Source of the DNA: Primulina eburnea
Taxonomy: Eukaryota; Streptophyta; Magnoliopsida; Lamiales; Gesneriaceae
Reading direction: 5' to 3'
DNA length: 64,000 nt
Assembly (NCBI RefSeq): GCF_022965805.1
Contig: NW_027331260.1
Span: 372,001 to 436,000, forward strand
The notes beneath the pieces are model-generated. The model did no database searches, was not told the origin of the DNA, and worked only from the letters and a program-made list of their open reading frames with translations. The stretch's first letter is position 1. Each line of letters starts with the position of its first letter. The translations under genes were made by a program, and so were the position numbers. Positions 46,881-58,810 of the stretch are shown here, in pieces.

Positions 46881-47773
46881 ATTATCAGTATCGCAAGATT
46901 GTACTGTTGTACTGTCAGAATTTGCTAAAACAGAAATGTTATGATTTGATTAGAATATTGATACAGAATATTGATATTGTCATTGCCAGATTGAACAGTG
47001 ACAGACTTTGAATCGAGACTTCGATTGTATCAGATCTTCAGCAAGAAAGGTATAAATAAATGTTGAGTTGGGATTGCACAACTCAAGTGAGGTTTGACTT
47101 GAGTTCCCTAAATCACATACTTTACTTTATTGCATTGATATTTGCAGATTATCAGATTGATATGTGAATGTATTGACTTAGAACAGAGTCAGAGTCGGAG
47201 TCTAGGGCAGATCAGCCTAGCTAGGGCAGAACCGCCGAGTCTTTCTCAGAACCGATAAGACTCTAGACTCACGGTGTATCGAAGAGCCTTAGATGTAGAT
47301 CGACGTCTATCTCAGACACTCGATACAGAATACCAAAGTCTAAATTAGATTGGGATCCCTAGATTTGAGATAAGATAAGATTAGATCACGAGTCATCGAT
47401 TCATGTAGTCAGATTAGATACATGTTTTGATGTTTGTTTGTGCTTTTATATATGTTTTATATGATTGCATTTAATACATTGTTTATACTGGGATATTTAT
47501 ATCTCACCGGAGTTATCCGGCTGTTGTCTTGTTTGTATGTGTGCATGGCAACAGGTGGGACAGGTACAGGGTCACAGAGGTGAAGACAGATCGAGATTAG
47601 AGTGGTGATACCGGACTTGGACTAGAGATAAGGTTTAAACACTTGATAGTAGTTGTTGAACCTGAGTGTGTATGTTTGTATCTTTTATCAGATTTATACT
47701 TTAGACCCTGTTTATTATAATTGATTTAGTCCCAATGATGATTAAGAACATGATTAGCATCCGGGTCCCCACA
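46881..47773 (+). repeat. Gypsy-2 3' LTR, second part
   Basis: Continues the LTR after the Copia insertion (ATTATCAGTATCGCAAGATT) and ends GCATCCGGGTCCCCACA. It lacks about 60 bp present in the 5' LTR near 31957-32015. Confidence 0.95.
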
Positions 47774-48180
47774 AAGAGTTTGCCGATTCAATAAAATTTG
47801 TGCACCGTTAAAATTAAAATCATGCGGGTAAAAATACCCAATAAATACCAAATCTTGAAAAATACCTTTAAAACATCTTATATTAATTAACAAAAATTAA
47901 TCTTGTAGTAAAAATAATTTTCTTGAAGATTCTCCGGTCCTCGTTCCTCGTTCAAGTGTGAAATGCATCTTAAAAATCATAGTGCGTGAACTTTTTAAAA
48001 TTTCATGAATTAAATCCTATCATTCAATGATAATGCATAAGATGCATAAAAATAATTAAACACAATTTAATAAAATAAACATACATTTTATGCTTTAAAA
48101 AAATTTAATAAAATACCAAATAAATTTAATAATTTACATGTATGTGGTTCATTTGTACATTCAAATTTTCGAGACGTTAC

Positions 48181-48330
48181 AATACTGTGCATATCCTAAT
48201 GAGTTTCATGATCTTACGTTATGAGACAAACCTCATAGTACCTATTGTATATTCAAGGAATTTATCTATGCATCTTGCATGAGTATATATATTTATATAT
48301 ACATATATATATATATATATAATATATACC
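48181..48330. mobile_element. Relic of a Copia LTR and TA microsatellite
   Basis: Sequence like AATGAGTTTCATGATCTTAC...TGTATATTCAAGGAATTTAT CTATGCA resembles the inner part of the 37665 Copia LTR (GAGTTTCATGATACTCATC, TATTCAAGGGCTTTATCTAT). A (TA)n tract follows at about 48295-48322. Confidence 0.5.
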
Positions 48331-48830
48331 AAATTCAAAAGTTCATGAATTATCCATACATGTTACAAATCTGTTTGATATAGTTGCTTTATTGTTTTTC
48401 TTGGAATATTATATTGATCACCCTTGTGAAAATGTCAAAGAAAGCCTAAAACTCCATAATTTAAATGAAAGTTCTTTTCAAACACGTGTTTTAAAAAATC
48501 AAGGCACATTTGCTTATTTCACAAGGGTTCTATGCATGATTTTTAAGAATAGAATGTTTTGAAAAATCATTAATTTTATATAAACGTTATGCATTTTTTC
48601 CTATTTTCACAAATGTTAACCACATACTCGAGATTACTGAAATCTCGAGATCTAAAATGTCTCAAAAAAAATTTATATATTAATTTTTCGTGTTTTCAAA
48701 TATTGAGTACATGTATTTTTGAAGACATCATACAAACAAGGATGTGTGATCAAAATTTTAAACACATGGAGGGTTAATTAACTAATAATGTAAATACAAC
48801 AATGTTTGAGCATATTTATGCTGATAACAT
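48331..48830. other. Intergenic upstream of RPS15
   Basis: AT-rich, no recognisable element or gene. Confidence 0.4.
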
Positions 48831-48838
48831 AGACCATA

Positions 48839-48955
48839 AGCCCAACTGTCATATTTGACGTAAAGCCCATTTTTATCCTTTTCCGTTTGCTCAATCAGCC
48901 CACTATTTAAATCGAAAATCACCCATTTTTCAATATCAACTCCATTGAAACCCTA
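48839..48955 (+). promoter_or_regulatory. RPS15 promoter: three site II elements and a telo-box
   Basis: AGCCCA (TGGGCT on the other strand, the plant site II motif bound by TCP factors) occurs at 48839-48844, 48864-48869 and 48897-48902. A telo-box-like AAACCCTA is at 48948-48955. Site II plus telo-box is the known promoter signature of plant ribosomal-protein genes and drives expression in dividing cells. No canonical TATA box is obvious, which is usual for this class. Confidence 0.75.
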
Positions 48956-49002
48956 GCGGCGTTGCTTCACACAGCCTCAGCAAAGAATCTCCCCAAGAAG
49001 CC

Positions 49003-51110
<2,108 letters not shown>

Positions 51111-52660
51111 ACTCTTTTCAATCAAATGGCATTTGCTTCGGTCGTTTCGTGGTTGATCAATATTATTTTTTAGTATCGTTTCAGACCGCAGTTTCAAATT
51201 TCGTTTTTGTGGATGTTTGTTCAAGTTTTTGATTCTGCAAAGAGATTGAGATTACTGTCCTAAACTTACTTTTCGGTTGGGTTCGTATCTTTATCCTTGT
51301 CCAAGCTATATATAGAGCATTGTTCTGATAGTGTGTACATAAAACCCCAGAACAGTCGTTGTTCCTCTCCCCAAATCTAAAAAACTTGATATCATGTAAG
51401 ATTCCCTTCCTCATGTATAAAATTAAAAACCCACGAAATTATCCAAACCATGAATTACAGAAAATTATGCTTCTTGTTTTTTAAGGATTTCACAAACTTG
51501 TAACTGAATGAAGATCGAAACCATTTAATTTATGATTTCACGAGTTTGTTATTTTTAATGCCATGACTGGAAATAGCTAAATATTTCGAGAAAGACGTAT
51601 GTATTTTTGACGTAAAATTGAAAAAGTAAAGGAAGTAAAAATCATAGGCTTACTATTAAATTTTCTGTAATTGAAATCGAGCCATCTATTTATTATAGCA
51701 TGGTTTATAAATATTTTTTGTTTATAAAGTTAACTACTCCGAAATTCTTAACTCTTTGGTTGAACTTTGTTTACACAAAACATAATTACTCGTAAAACAT
51801 TAAGAAAAATGTAGGAAAACACAAAACAAAACTCAAATAAACATTATTAACAAGAATACATCTGTATTTGAGATTTTAATACTATTACCCCAATCCCTCC
51901 ATCGGCTTCGTGAGAAGAAATCCCATGGTGGGTATGTGTGAAACATCATTTAATTGAAGTTCAAAATCTTGAAGACATCGTGTAGAAAAAAAAAATCGAA
52001 GGAAGAATAAAGTGAAGGTGAGTTTCTTTCCTCAAACTTTCTCATTTTTTCGTGAAATTCCAGTTTTTAGGGCGAGTGGGTTTGTGTTTAATTGTTTCAA
52101 TTTAATGATTCTCTTATGTTTTTTTATTGTTATTGTGTGTTTTTATTTTTTTTAAATTCATTACTTTTTTAAATTCCATCGATTGAATTCTGAAAATTTA
52201 GGGTTTTGTATTATGATTGATTTTTAGGATAACATAAAATCAATACAAGTATCTTTTGGTCTTAATGATACGGCTGTCTTATTTGAATACAAAGCAGTGT
52301 AAAGATGAAAGCAGAAAATATTTTTAGATTTCTCGGTTAATGCAATTTTATCCTCAATTTTATGTTTTAGTTCTTGAATGAGAAAGTTGTTAATTTTGTT
52401 CAAAAAAATTTCTGAAAATTCTTTAAAGTCTTGCAATGTGCATATCAATTACTTTTGTATGTTTTTTGTATTAGGTGCAAAATGAAATATGAAAGTGGGT
52501 CTTGTAACTAGTCATTTTTGGGTAGCTGTAAATGTAAGAAACAGTTTTTTGTGATTTCAATTTTAAGCGGTTGTAGTTTGATGGACATTTTTTAGATGTT
52601 TGGAAAAAAATGTGCTGAGATTACTCCTGAAGCTATGATTCTGTAATACGTAGCCCCCCA
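51111..52660. other. RPS15 3' flank and AT-rich intergenic
   Basis: The first 200-300 bp should be the 3' UTR. Beyond that no gene, repeat end or RNA could be supported. The stretch near 51895-52030 (GGTGAGTTTCTTTCC) looks like a 5' splice site, but no exon could be tied to it. Confidence 0.4.
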
Positions 52661-52667
52661 ACACAAG

Positions 52668-52760
52668 ATGCACGTGACTTTGAACGACGACGACGATGTC
52701 CTAAATATGATTCATCTTCATATGTATATGAAGCTCAGCATGATTGAATTGAGGGCATAG
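52668..52760 (+). pseudogene. Possible MULE transposase N-terminal scrap
   Basis: A 30-residue frame, MHVTLNDDDDVLNMIHLHMY then MKLSMIELRA, has the pattern of the N-terminal region of plant Mutator-like transposases (xVTLxxDxDVxxMxxLH). It ends in a stop and has no continuation, so it is a weak call. Confidence 0.25.
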
Positions 52761-52848
52761 AGTAAAAACGAACATGTCCGCAACCAAAATATTCGGAGGT
52801 AAAATATATTAGATTTATGTCCCTCTTTAGTTTTGATAATTTTTTTAT

Positions 52849-52876
52849 ACTAGTTTTTCACCCGTGCGATGCACGG
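52849..52876 (-). other. Helitron 3' hairpin and CTAGT end
   Basis: Stem CCGTGC (52862-52867) and GCACGG (52871-52876) with loop GAT, eight bases from ACTAG (52849-52853, CTAGT on the minus strand). This is the rolling-circle termination signal. Confidence 0.85.
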
Positions 52877-53559
52877 TCAACTATTTTTTCTAACTAATTA
52901 TCAAAATTAGTAAGTATGATAATCTGTTTCACTTTCTCCATAACGTGACTGTTTTTCAAACTGAAATGTCTGTTGTTTTCATATACATATAGATCTGAAT
53001 AATGAATCACTGAATAAAAGAGTTACTTTTGTATTTTGGCTAAAAAAATAATATCACACTTGTATTAGACAATGAATGATATAATGTGTTTATCAATTAA
53101 ATCATATACACATATAAATTTATGTACAATGTACAAAACAATAACTGTAATAAAAATAATGGGGTTTTAATTTCAATAAGGGGTCATATTCTAATTTGAA
53201 ATTTGAAAAGTCATCGAATTGACACGATACAATAACATATTCATTATTAATTGGTACAATAACATATAAATTATATAGTAATTATTAAACATTTAATATG
53301 TTGAACGGATACTTACATTATACATAATTTTCTCATTCAACAAATTCATTTTGGGGGAATTTACTAAATTGACACGAGATGTTAGTTTATATAATTAAAT
53401 ATTAAATTATTAAGAATGCACATTTGAAAAAATAATTAAAATTAAAATTAAAATTAAAATACTAATAAACTAAATGGATTATAGATCATACAATTAAAAA
53501 ATAAAAAAAATTACAAATTTTGAAAAACTTCCTTAAAGACAACATTTTTCGTTGATTTT

Positions 53560-54850
53560 TTCGGGTTGCTATCACCATCACATATCAAAATTTTTAGACC
53601 TTTAGGATTCGTAACTCTGGATACAGCAACGTACAACTGACCATGACAAAAAACAAGGTTCTTCAAAAAAAAAGTCCTACATTAGACAATGATTGTCCCT
53701 GACTTTTGTTTATTGTCATTGCGTATGATACAATCAAAGGATACTGTCTTCGTTGAAATTTAAAAGGAAGTCTTGGATCAGAAGACGTCAATGAAATTCT
53801 TGGAATAAGTACTTTATGACCTCCATTACTTCCAGTTATAATCTGTCCTTCCAAAACATGGTTTCCGAGCCTTGTCACGATCAATCTAGTGTCATTGCAT
53901 AATCCAAGAGAATGATCTATATTCCGCAACAACATAACCGGAGTTCCAACCTTCAAATTTAACTCGTGATTTGGTACTACAGAACATCTTATTCCATTTA
54001 AGAATTCAGGGGTATGCACATCATTCAGCAAATCAACATTTCTATCTGACTGAAACGTCGTATCAGAACTTAAATACAACTTTCCCTCTGAATGGTTTAG
54101 AGATATCATGTATTCATTTATGGATTGAAGGACATCAAGTGTTGGTGCCAAAATAACTCTTTGCTGAAAATATGCATTATTATTGATATTGTTGTCTAAT
54201 GACGGATACACACTCTCAACTATTGCTGCAATAGAATCATTGCCATGTTTGATCAAAAGTTCATCAGGAATATCTATTGTGCCATAACCGTCATTATATT
54301 CTCCAATTTCTCCAATTTTTCCATCTCCTAAATCAGCAATCCAATCTGAAATTTTTTTGATTTTAGCACATTCTTCATCAGAGCCTAGATTCTGTAATCG
54401 CATATTTTTTGTCAATCTCAAAACTATACAATGTCTCCAAAGATATGAAGAATTGATAGTGGCGTGAACAATATCTTGTCTACTGTCTTTTGGAATAACA
54501 TACAATATTTGTCGAAAATCGCCATAAAAAACAACCATTTTGCCTCCAAAAGGCAAATGAAGGCTTGAAGGATTGACAAATCTCATTATATCTTTCATGC
54601 TTTTATCCAAAGCTTCAAAACAAAACTTATGCGTCATTGGAGCCTCATCCCAAATGATAAGTTTAAATTTTACAATAAGCTCTGCAAGATGACTCCCTTG
54701 TTTGATATTGCATGTTGATTCTTTATTGGGATTAAATGGAATTGCAAAGCGGGAATGGACAGTTCTTCCACCAGGCAGTAGAAAAGATGCTATACCACTG
54801 GATGCCACATTCAAGACAATTTCCCCCTTCAATCTCAAGTATGCAGACAG
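53560..54850 (-). pseudogene. Helitron PIF1-like helicase domain
   Basis: The open stretch 53663-54838 (391 codons) carries NVASSGIASFLLPGGRTVHS, Walker B LIIWDEAPMTHKF, FGGKMVVFYGDFRQILYVIP, RLTKNMRL, TPVMLLRNIDHSLGLCNDTR and IVSYAMTINKSQGQSLSNVG. Motif VI (HGQLYVAVSRVTNPKGLKIL) is at about 53560-53655 in another frame because of a slip in a poly-T run near 53665. A TGA replaces the Trp just before 54838 (FVxKTLSAYLR). It is the SF1B helicase that unwinds DNA during rolling-circle transposition. Dead copy. Confidence 0.9.
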
Positions 54851-55117
54851 AGTCTTTCAGACAAATGTTTTTCCATTAACAAAAGTTATATCATCATAGC
54901 ACGTGGCGCCACGGTTTACATTGAGAAGACATCTTAAATAGTACATTTCCCCACAACCAGGAGGAACATAAAAAATGCATCCGATGGAAAATCTCTGTTT
55001 TGTAGGAACAAATTCTCGTGTTTCTTGCTTCCAAACAAACTTCATTGGTAATTCAGCATATGTTAATTCTCTTGCCTCTGGATATTTCTTATTAGCTTCC
55101 ATCCAAGCAAGAAACAT
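54850..55117 (-). pseudogene. Helitron middle region, fused to the helicase by an internal deletion
   Basis: Encodes MFLAWMEANKKYPEARELTY, FSIGCIFYVPPGCGEMYYLR and CLLNVNRGATCYDDITFVNG then KTFV, the conserved region between Rep and helicase in plant Helitrons. In family members DDIxxVNG is followed by several hundred residues before the Walker A motif GTGKTF. Here NGKTFV runs straight into the residues after Walker A, so the deletion joined two similar GKTF-coding sites and removed most of Walker A. Confidence 0.8.
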
Positions 55118-55129
55118 GCTCTAGTTAAT

Positions 55130-55246
55130 AGTAGGTCTATCGAGAACAGTACTGATTTCATCTGAATCTGAAAAAAAAATATTTTGTCTGTTCGGAAGAT
55201 GAAAGCTCAGACGCTCGATAGGTGGATGTCTGTATTGAATATCAAA
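55130..55246 (-). other. Helitron coding remains between two open segments
   Basis: Minus-strand translation shows FHLPNRQNIFF and HPPIERLSF-like words in shifted frames, expected of the PPVERL... region of Helitron proteins. Stops prevent a continuous frame. Confidence 0.5.
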
Positions 55247-55850
55247 TCAAAAAATTATCCAGGCAGCCTCACACGGTGAAATATATCTGCAGTCGTAGTA
55301 CATATTAACTTCATCAACATTTTTCCCTAAACTCTCATCATCCGAGCTCTTATAGAATGAGGCAGTCACACGATCACGTCCTTTATTTATATACTTGAAC
55401 AAATATTTGATAGCTCGAGATTGATTGCACCATTCAACATTCATATGGGCTCCGTACCGAATAAACAAATAACGATTATGGGGAACAACAAATCTGTTAT
55501 CAAGATTAACACCATTCTTGATAATTGTTCGCCCATTATCTTTGTGTTTATAACTTGGGTATCCATCCTCGTCAATTGATGTCACTTCAACGAACTTTTT
55601 AGGAAAATGCTTTGTACAACGACCGTTAGACATGCATGGAGAGTTCTTTCTTGTTTTGCCGCATGGACCGTGCATCATTAGATCCCGTACTGCACCATAA
55701 TAAATAGGATCATTTTTTTCATCAGGAATTTCAGCAGAAATGATATGATCTATTGCCTCTGCTGCTGGATATTTGTCTTCTTTACAGAGGAAAAGCAAAA
55801 TGTGGGCCTGCGGTAATCCTCGCTTTTGGAATTATACGGTGTATTAACAA
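55247..55850 (-). pseudogene. Helitron Rep domain, C-terminal part, with altered HUH motif
   Basis: The segment upstream of 55798 reads QKRGLPQAHILLFLC; the HUH motif of Rep is normally GLPHAHIL, so the first His is Gln (codon CAG). Then come DHIISAEIPDEKNDPIYYGA, VRDLMMHGPCGKTRKNSPCM and RFVVPHNRYLFIRYGAHMNV. The catalytic tyrosine motif AIKYLFKYINKGRDR keeps both Tyr. A TAA lies just upstream of QKRGLP, probably where the family has Glu (IEFQKRG). Rep nicks DNA and starts rolling-circle transposition. Confidence 0.85.
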
Positions 55851-56167
55851 TATGAGAATAAGAATTAATTATATTTACTAAAAAATATTAATTTTGTAAA
55901 ATCCAAAATAGTAGTACCATATATATAATTACAAAAATTATAAATTTTTTACCTGCTTTAACATTTCCAAATATTTTATTCTTTCGGAGATCTTTAATCA
56001 AGGCATACAACTTCATTTTAAAGATTATGAAAACAATATCTGGACGGTCTTCAGCCATCAATCCATAGTGCTCGATAAATCTCACAATTTCTGGCCATTT
56101 TGGATTACAGGTAAATGTGATAAACAAATCTGGGTAACCGGCCCATTTACATATAGCCATCACATCT
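55851..56167 (-). pseudogene. Helitron Rep N-terminal region (Helitron_like_N), part 2
   Basis: Encodes MAICKWAGYPDLFITFTCNP then KWPEIVRFIEHYGLMAEDRP and FKMKLYALIKDLRKNKIFGN, the most conserved N-terminal block of Helitron proteins. It ends at VKAG followed by an AT-rich non-coding stretch (55851-55950) that starts GTAAAA on the minus strand and probably was an intron. The upstream residues (MIQNYQD) are across the solo LTR. Confidence 0.85.
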
Positions 56168-56172
56168 TGATA

Positions 56173-57714
56173 TGATAGGATCGATTAGGGGGGGGGGGGG
56201 TAATCGTTGAGCTACAATAGCTCGGTTCTTGAAATATTGAACACCGATGAATTAAATCGAGTTTGGTGTTCAAACCAAGCGGAAAATACTCGAAATAATC
56301 TTTCGTAGAAACCGAATAAATATTTTGTAAACCATTTAAAATATATGCACGTTGAATGAGTTAAAATATTCAGTTGAAGCATTTTATCAAACACTTGGTG
56401 TACAATATTTTGGTATTTGAAGAACACATAAAATGCTTCAACAATGCATCTTTAAAACTATGGAAATCATAAGTAAATGCAATAAATAAATAGACACGAA
56501 TTTGTTTATGGATGTTCGGAGATTTCAAACACTCCTACGTCACCCCTTCTTCCCCTTGGGAAGGATCCACTAGAAGACTTTGATTTATACAACTCATTGT
56601 ACAAACCCATTCAGCTAGGACTTACCCACTGCCTAAAACTGAACTCCTAGCACTCAAGATTGTAGGCAACACCTCACAATCAGCATATTGTTTAATGTCT
56701 CATATGCAAAGACTACAAACACAATGTTTTACGTCTTTGTGTAAAGACTCACTCAACTAAACTTTTCAGCTCAAACTCTCTGTATATGTGTGAGTGATTG
56801 TGTGTGAGTAATTTATCATTACAGTGTACATCTCAGTATCCTCACACAAGGGCTTGTGCTCTCAACTAGCTGATTTCTTCATGCTAAGTGCCCATGCTTT
56901 TAATCTCCTTCAAAAGCTCTTGTTTGATCTTCAAGATGTTGTATTTATAAGCCCCAACAATGATATATACGTTAGACACAAGAATATGACCGTTGGAAAG
57001 TTTCTGTACTGTTTCGGGAAGTGCAACGGTCAAATTCAGCTTACTGGGCATTTTTCCGACTGGTCAACTCTGGTCAACTGGTCAACTCTGGTCAACTCAA
57101 CTGGTCTTTCAGTTAGTCTGGTTCAGTTGGTCAGTTCAGCTGGTCAGTTCAGTTTCAGCAGGTCAGTTCAGTTTCAGCAGGTGTGCTGAAATCAGCCCAG
57201 CTGATTTCAGTTTGTGCAGAACCAGTAGCTTCATCGCCATTTAGCAACATCTTAAGCTTCGATTCAGACTTTGACTTCTATTAATGATTTGTAGATCTTT
57301 GTCTTGCCTTTCCAACGCATACTGAATCGCTTCGTTTCGATAACTGAGCTGAGAGATATGACCAAAATACTGCAGCTGCTCAAACCCAACTGATTGCTGT
57401 TTTCGTGTGATCAGTTCGGTAGTTCAGCGATCAGTTAGGCCATGATAACATCCGATTTTGCCCAACTGACGTGAAATACAACTTGTTCGAAATTGAGTTT
57501 TCTAATCAGTCCAATTGGCGGATTGTCGTTTGGATCATCCAGCTGAGAGATATCTTCAAAATACAGAAGCTCGCCAGAAATTCAGTTTGTGCAGAATTCA
57601 GTTTCGGTTTGCTTCTTGTGTTTGCAACTTCACACTTGAGTAAATATGTTAGAAACACAATAACAAGTTTTGTTAACATCAAAATCAAGATTGCGAACTT
57701 GAAAAGTTCCAACA
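56173..57714 (-). mobile_element. Copia-type solo LTR (1542 bp) in the Helitron
   Basis: On the plus strand starts TGATAGGATCGATTAGGGGG, ends GAAAAGTTCCAACA; target duplication TGATA at 56168-56172 and 57715-57719. Minus orientation by its TATA box and by the start TGTTGGAACTTTTCAAGTTC. It is the family of the 11256-12687 LTR. It has a run of more than 10 G near 56190 and a CTGGTCAACT/CAGTTCAG repeat region (57060-57240). It interrupts the codons for NYQD in the Helitron Rep gene. Confidence 0.9.
56942..56949 (-). promoter_or_regulatory. TATA box of the solo LTR
   Basis: TATTTATA (TATAAATA on the minus strand) in the context CTTATAAATACAACATC. The same box is in the related LTRs at 12038-12045 and 6884-6891. 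Confidence 0.6.
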
Positions 57715-58346
57715 TGATAGTTCTGAATCATATATCTTGCCCCTCCAGTAAAAGAAGAAGGCAAGATAATACGTCTTCCTTGTGTAGATGCGTTTGTTTC
57801 ACCATGCAAAAGCACATCATGAAGACATTTGTACATTTCACATCTCAATTGTTTTTGATGCAGCCGGATATATGTCAACCTTGCAGATTCAACCATTGTG
57901 TATGCATCGACAATGAACTGTTGAAATAGTCTTCTCAAAAACAAAATACTCAAAGATTCAAAATCTCTTTCATGCAGTCGATAAGCAAAAAATTCTCTTT
58001 GACTCACTTTTTTTCTTCCTCCAACACTTGGCTTAGATTCTGAAAATGGAATATCTTCTCTATAACCATCCTCACCATATGGAAAAAGTATAGGATATTG
58101 GAGAGCAAGATACGCGGGATTCAACTCATTGATACGTTTTAGTTGCCCTATTTGAGTTTCTACTAAAATATCTCGGTTGCTTAAAGGCTCATCGAAATCT
58201 CCCACAATTAATGCAGCAACCTCAGAAGCAGATGGAAGATTATATCTCCTTCCGTCACCACTTATTCTACCAATAAAATTTAATTTCACATCGGATCGTC
58301 CTTCCACCATCATTTTTTCTTTGGTTATCCTAAAACACTTGACCAA
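57715..58346 (-). pseudogene. Helitron Rep N-terminal region, part 1
   Basis: Encodes LNFIGRISGDGRRYNLPSAS, EVAALIVGDFDEPLSNRDIL, YLALQYPILFPYGEDGYRED, VSQREFFAYRLHERDFESLS and LFQQFIVDAYTMVESARLTY, ending RYMIQNY at the LTR. Typical of plant Helitron proteins (the PLLYPLLFPYGE... and F..YRLQ blocks). The last residues before the LTR join MAICKWAG across it. Confidence 0.85.
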
Positions 58347-58810
58347 AACATTGCCTTCAAATCAGAAACTATCTCTAAATGCAGATTATTTGTGTCGTTA
58401 TTTTGTCTGAAAAAATATTTCAATTAAATAAAAATTAATTTCTAGAACATAAAAATAGAAAATATGGTATATTCAATATAATAAATAGATTTAAAGATAT
58501 ACCTAATAGCAGAAATCCGATTAGGAATTTCGTTTTCTGTGTCGTAAATATATAGTTGAGCAAACTTTGGTGATCCACCTTCACATGGAAGTAGGCTTCC
58601 GATTAAATGATAATTTTGACCATGAAGTTTAAAAATTGGAGGGGATCCGCCTCGATTAAACTTGAATTTATCTTCCCTCCCATCGACATGAAGCAAAACA
58701 TATTATTTTATGATCAGATGCTCTCTAGAAAATGTTTGCTCTTATTACTCACTCCGTTCAATAAATCATGCAATACTTGAGGAGGTTTTTTTAAAGAAGG
58801 AAGTTGTATT
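58347..58810 (-). pseudogene. Helitron N-terminal coding remains
   Basis: Includes FKLHGQNYHLIGSLLPCEGG and SPKFAQLYIYDTENEIPNRI (58442-58696), the HGQxYHxIGSLLP block of Helitron proteins, and LPSLKKPPQVLHDLLNG (about 58745-58805). AT-rich breaks between them may be introns. Cut by Gypsy-4 at 58811. Confidence 0.8.

Larger units (their letters stand above)
30338..47773 (+). mobile_element. Gypsy-2: complete chromovirus, with a Copia element in its 3' LTR
   Basis: The target duplication AAGAG is at 30333-30337 and 47774-47778. Both LTRs, primer-binding site, gag-pol and polypurine tract are present. Without the nested Copia element and its duplicated 5 bases the length is about 8.2 kb. It is of the Tekay/Del chromovirus type. 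Pol is broken by several stops, mostly at former Gln, Trp, Lys or Gly codons, and one frameshift. Confidence 0.95.
27331..48180 (-). mobile_element. Old Gypsy LTR (minus) broken by Copia LTR and Gypsy-2
   Basis: On the minus strand the sequence begins TGTAACGTCTCGAAAATTTG at 48180 and runs to 47779. It resumes at 30332 beyond Gypsy-2, passes a Copia LTR (27795-29913) and ends GCGTCCGGGTCCCCACA at 27331. The end region resembles the LTR ends of Gypsy-2 and Gypsy-4 (CACCGGAGTTAT, ACAGGTGG, CGTCCGGGTCCCCACA). The outer 5-bp flanks (AATGT and ATACT) do not match, which suggests a recombined rather than simple solo LTR. Confidence 0.6.
52849..58810 (-). mobile_element. Helitron, 3' terminus to middle of the RepHel gene; 5' part cut off
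   Basis: The 3' end on the minus strand is CCGTGC-ATC-GCACGG, then GGTGAAAAACTAGT, the hairpin plus CTRRT terminus of Helitrons (plus-strand positions 52849-52876). Inward come helicase, a conserved middle region, Rep domain and N-terminal region, all minus strand. A solo LTR (56173-57714) splits the Rep region, and Gypsy-4 (from 58811) cuts off the rest. Confidence 0.9.

Noticed and set aside
57471..57929. 152-codon plus-strand frame spanning the solo LTR end
   Set aside because: It crosses the LTR-Helitron junction at 57714 and is antisense to the Helitron Rep gene, so it is chance.
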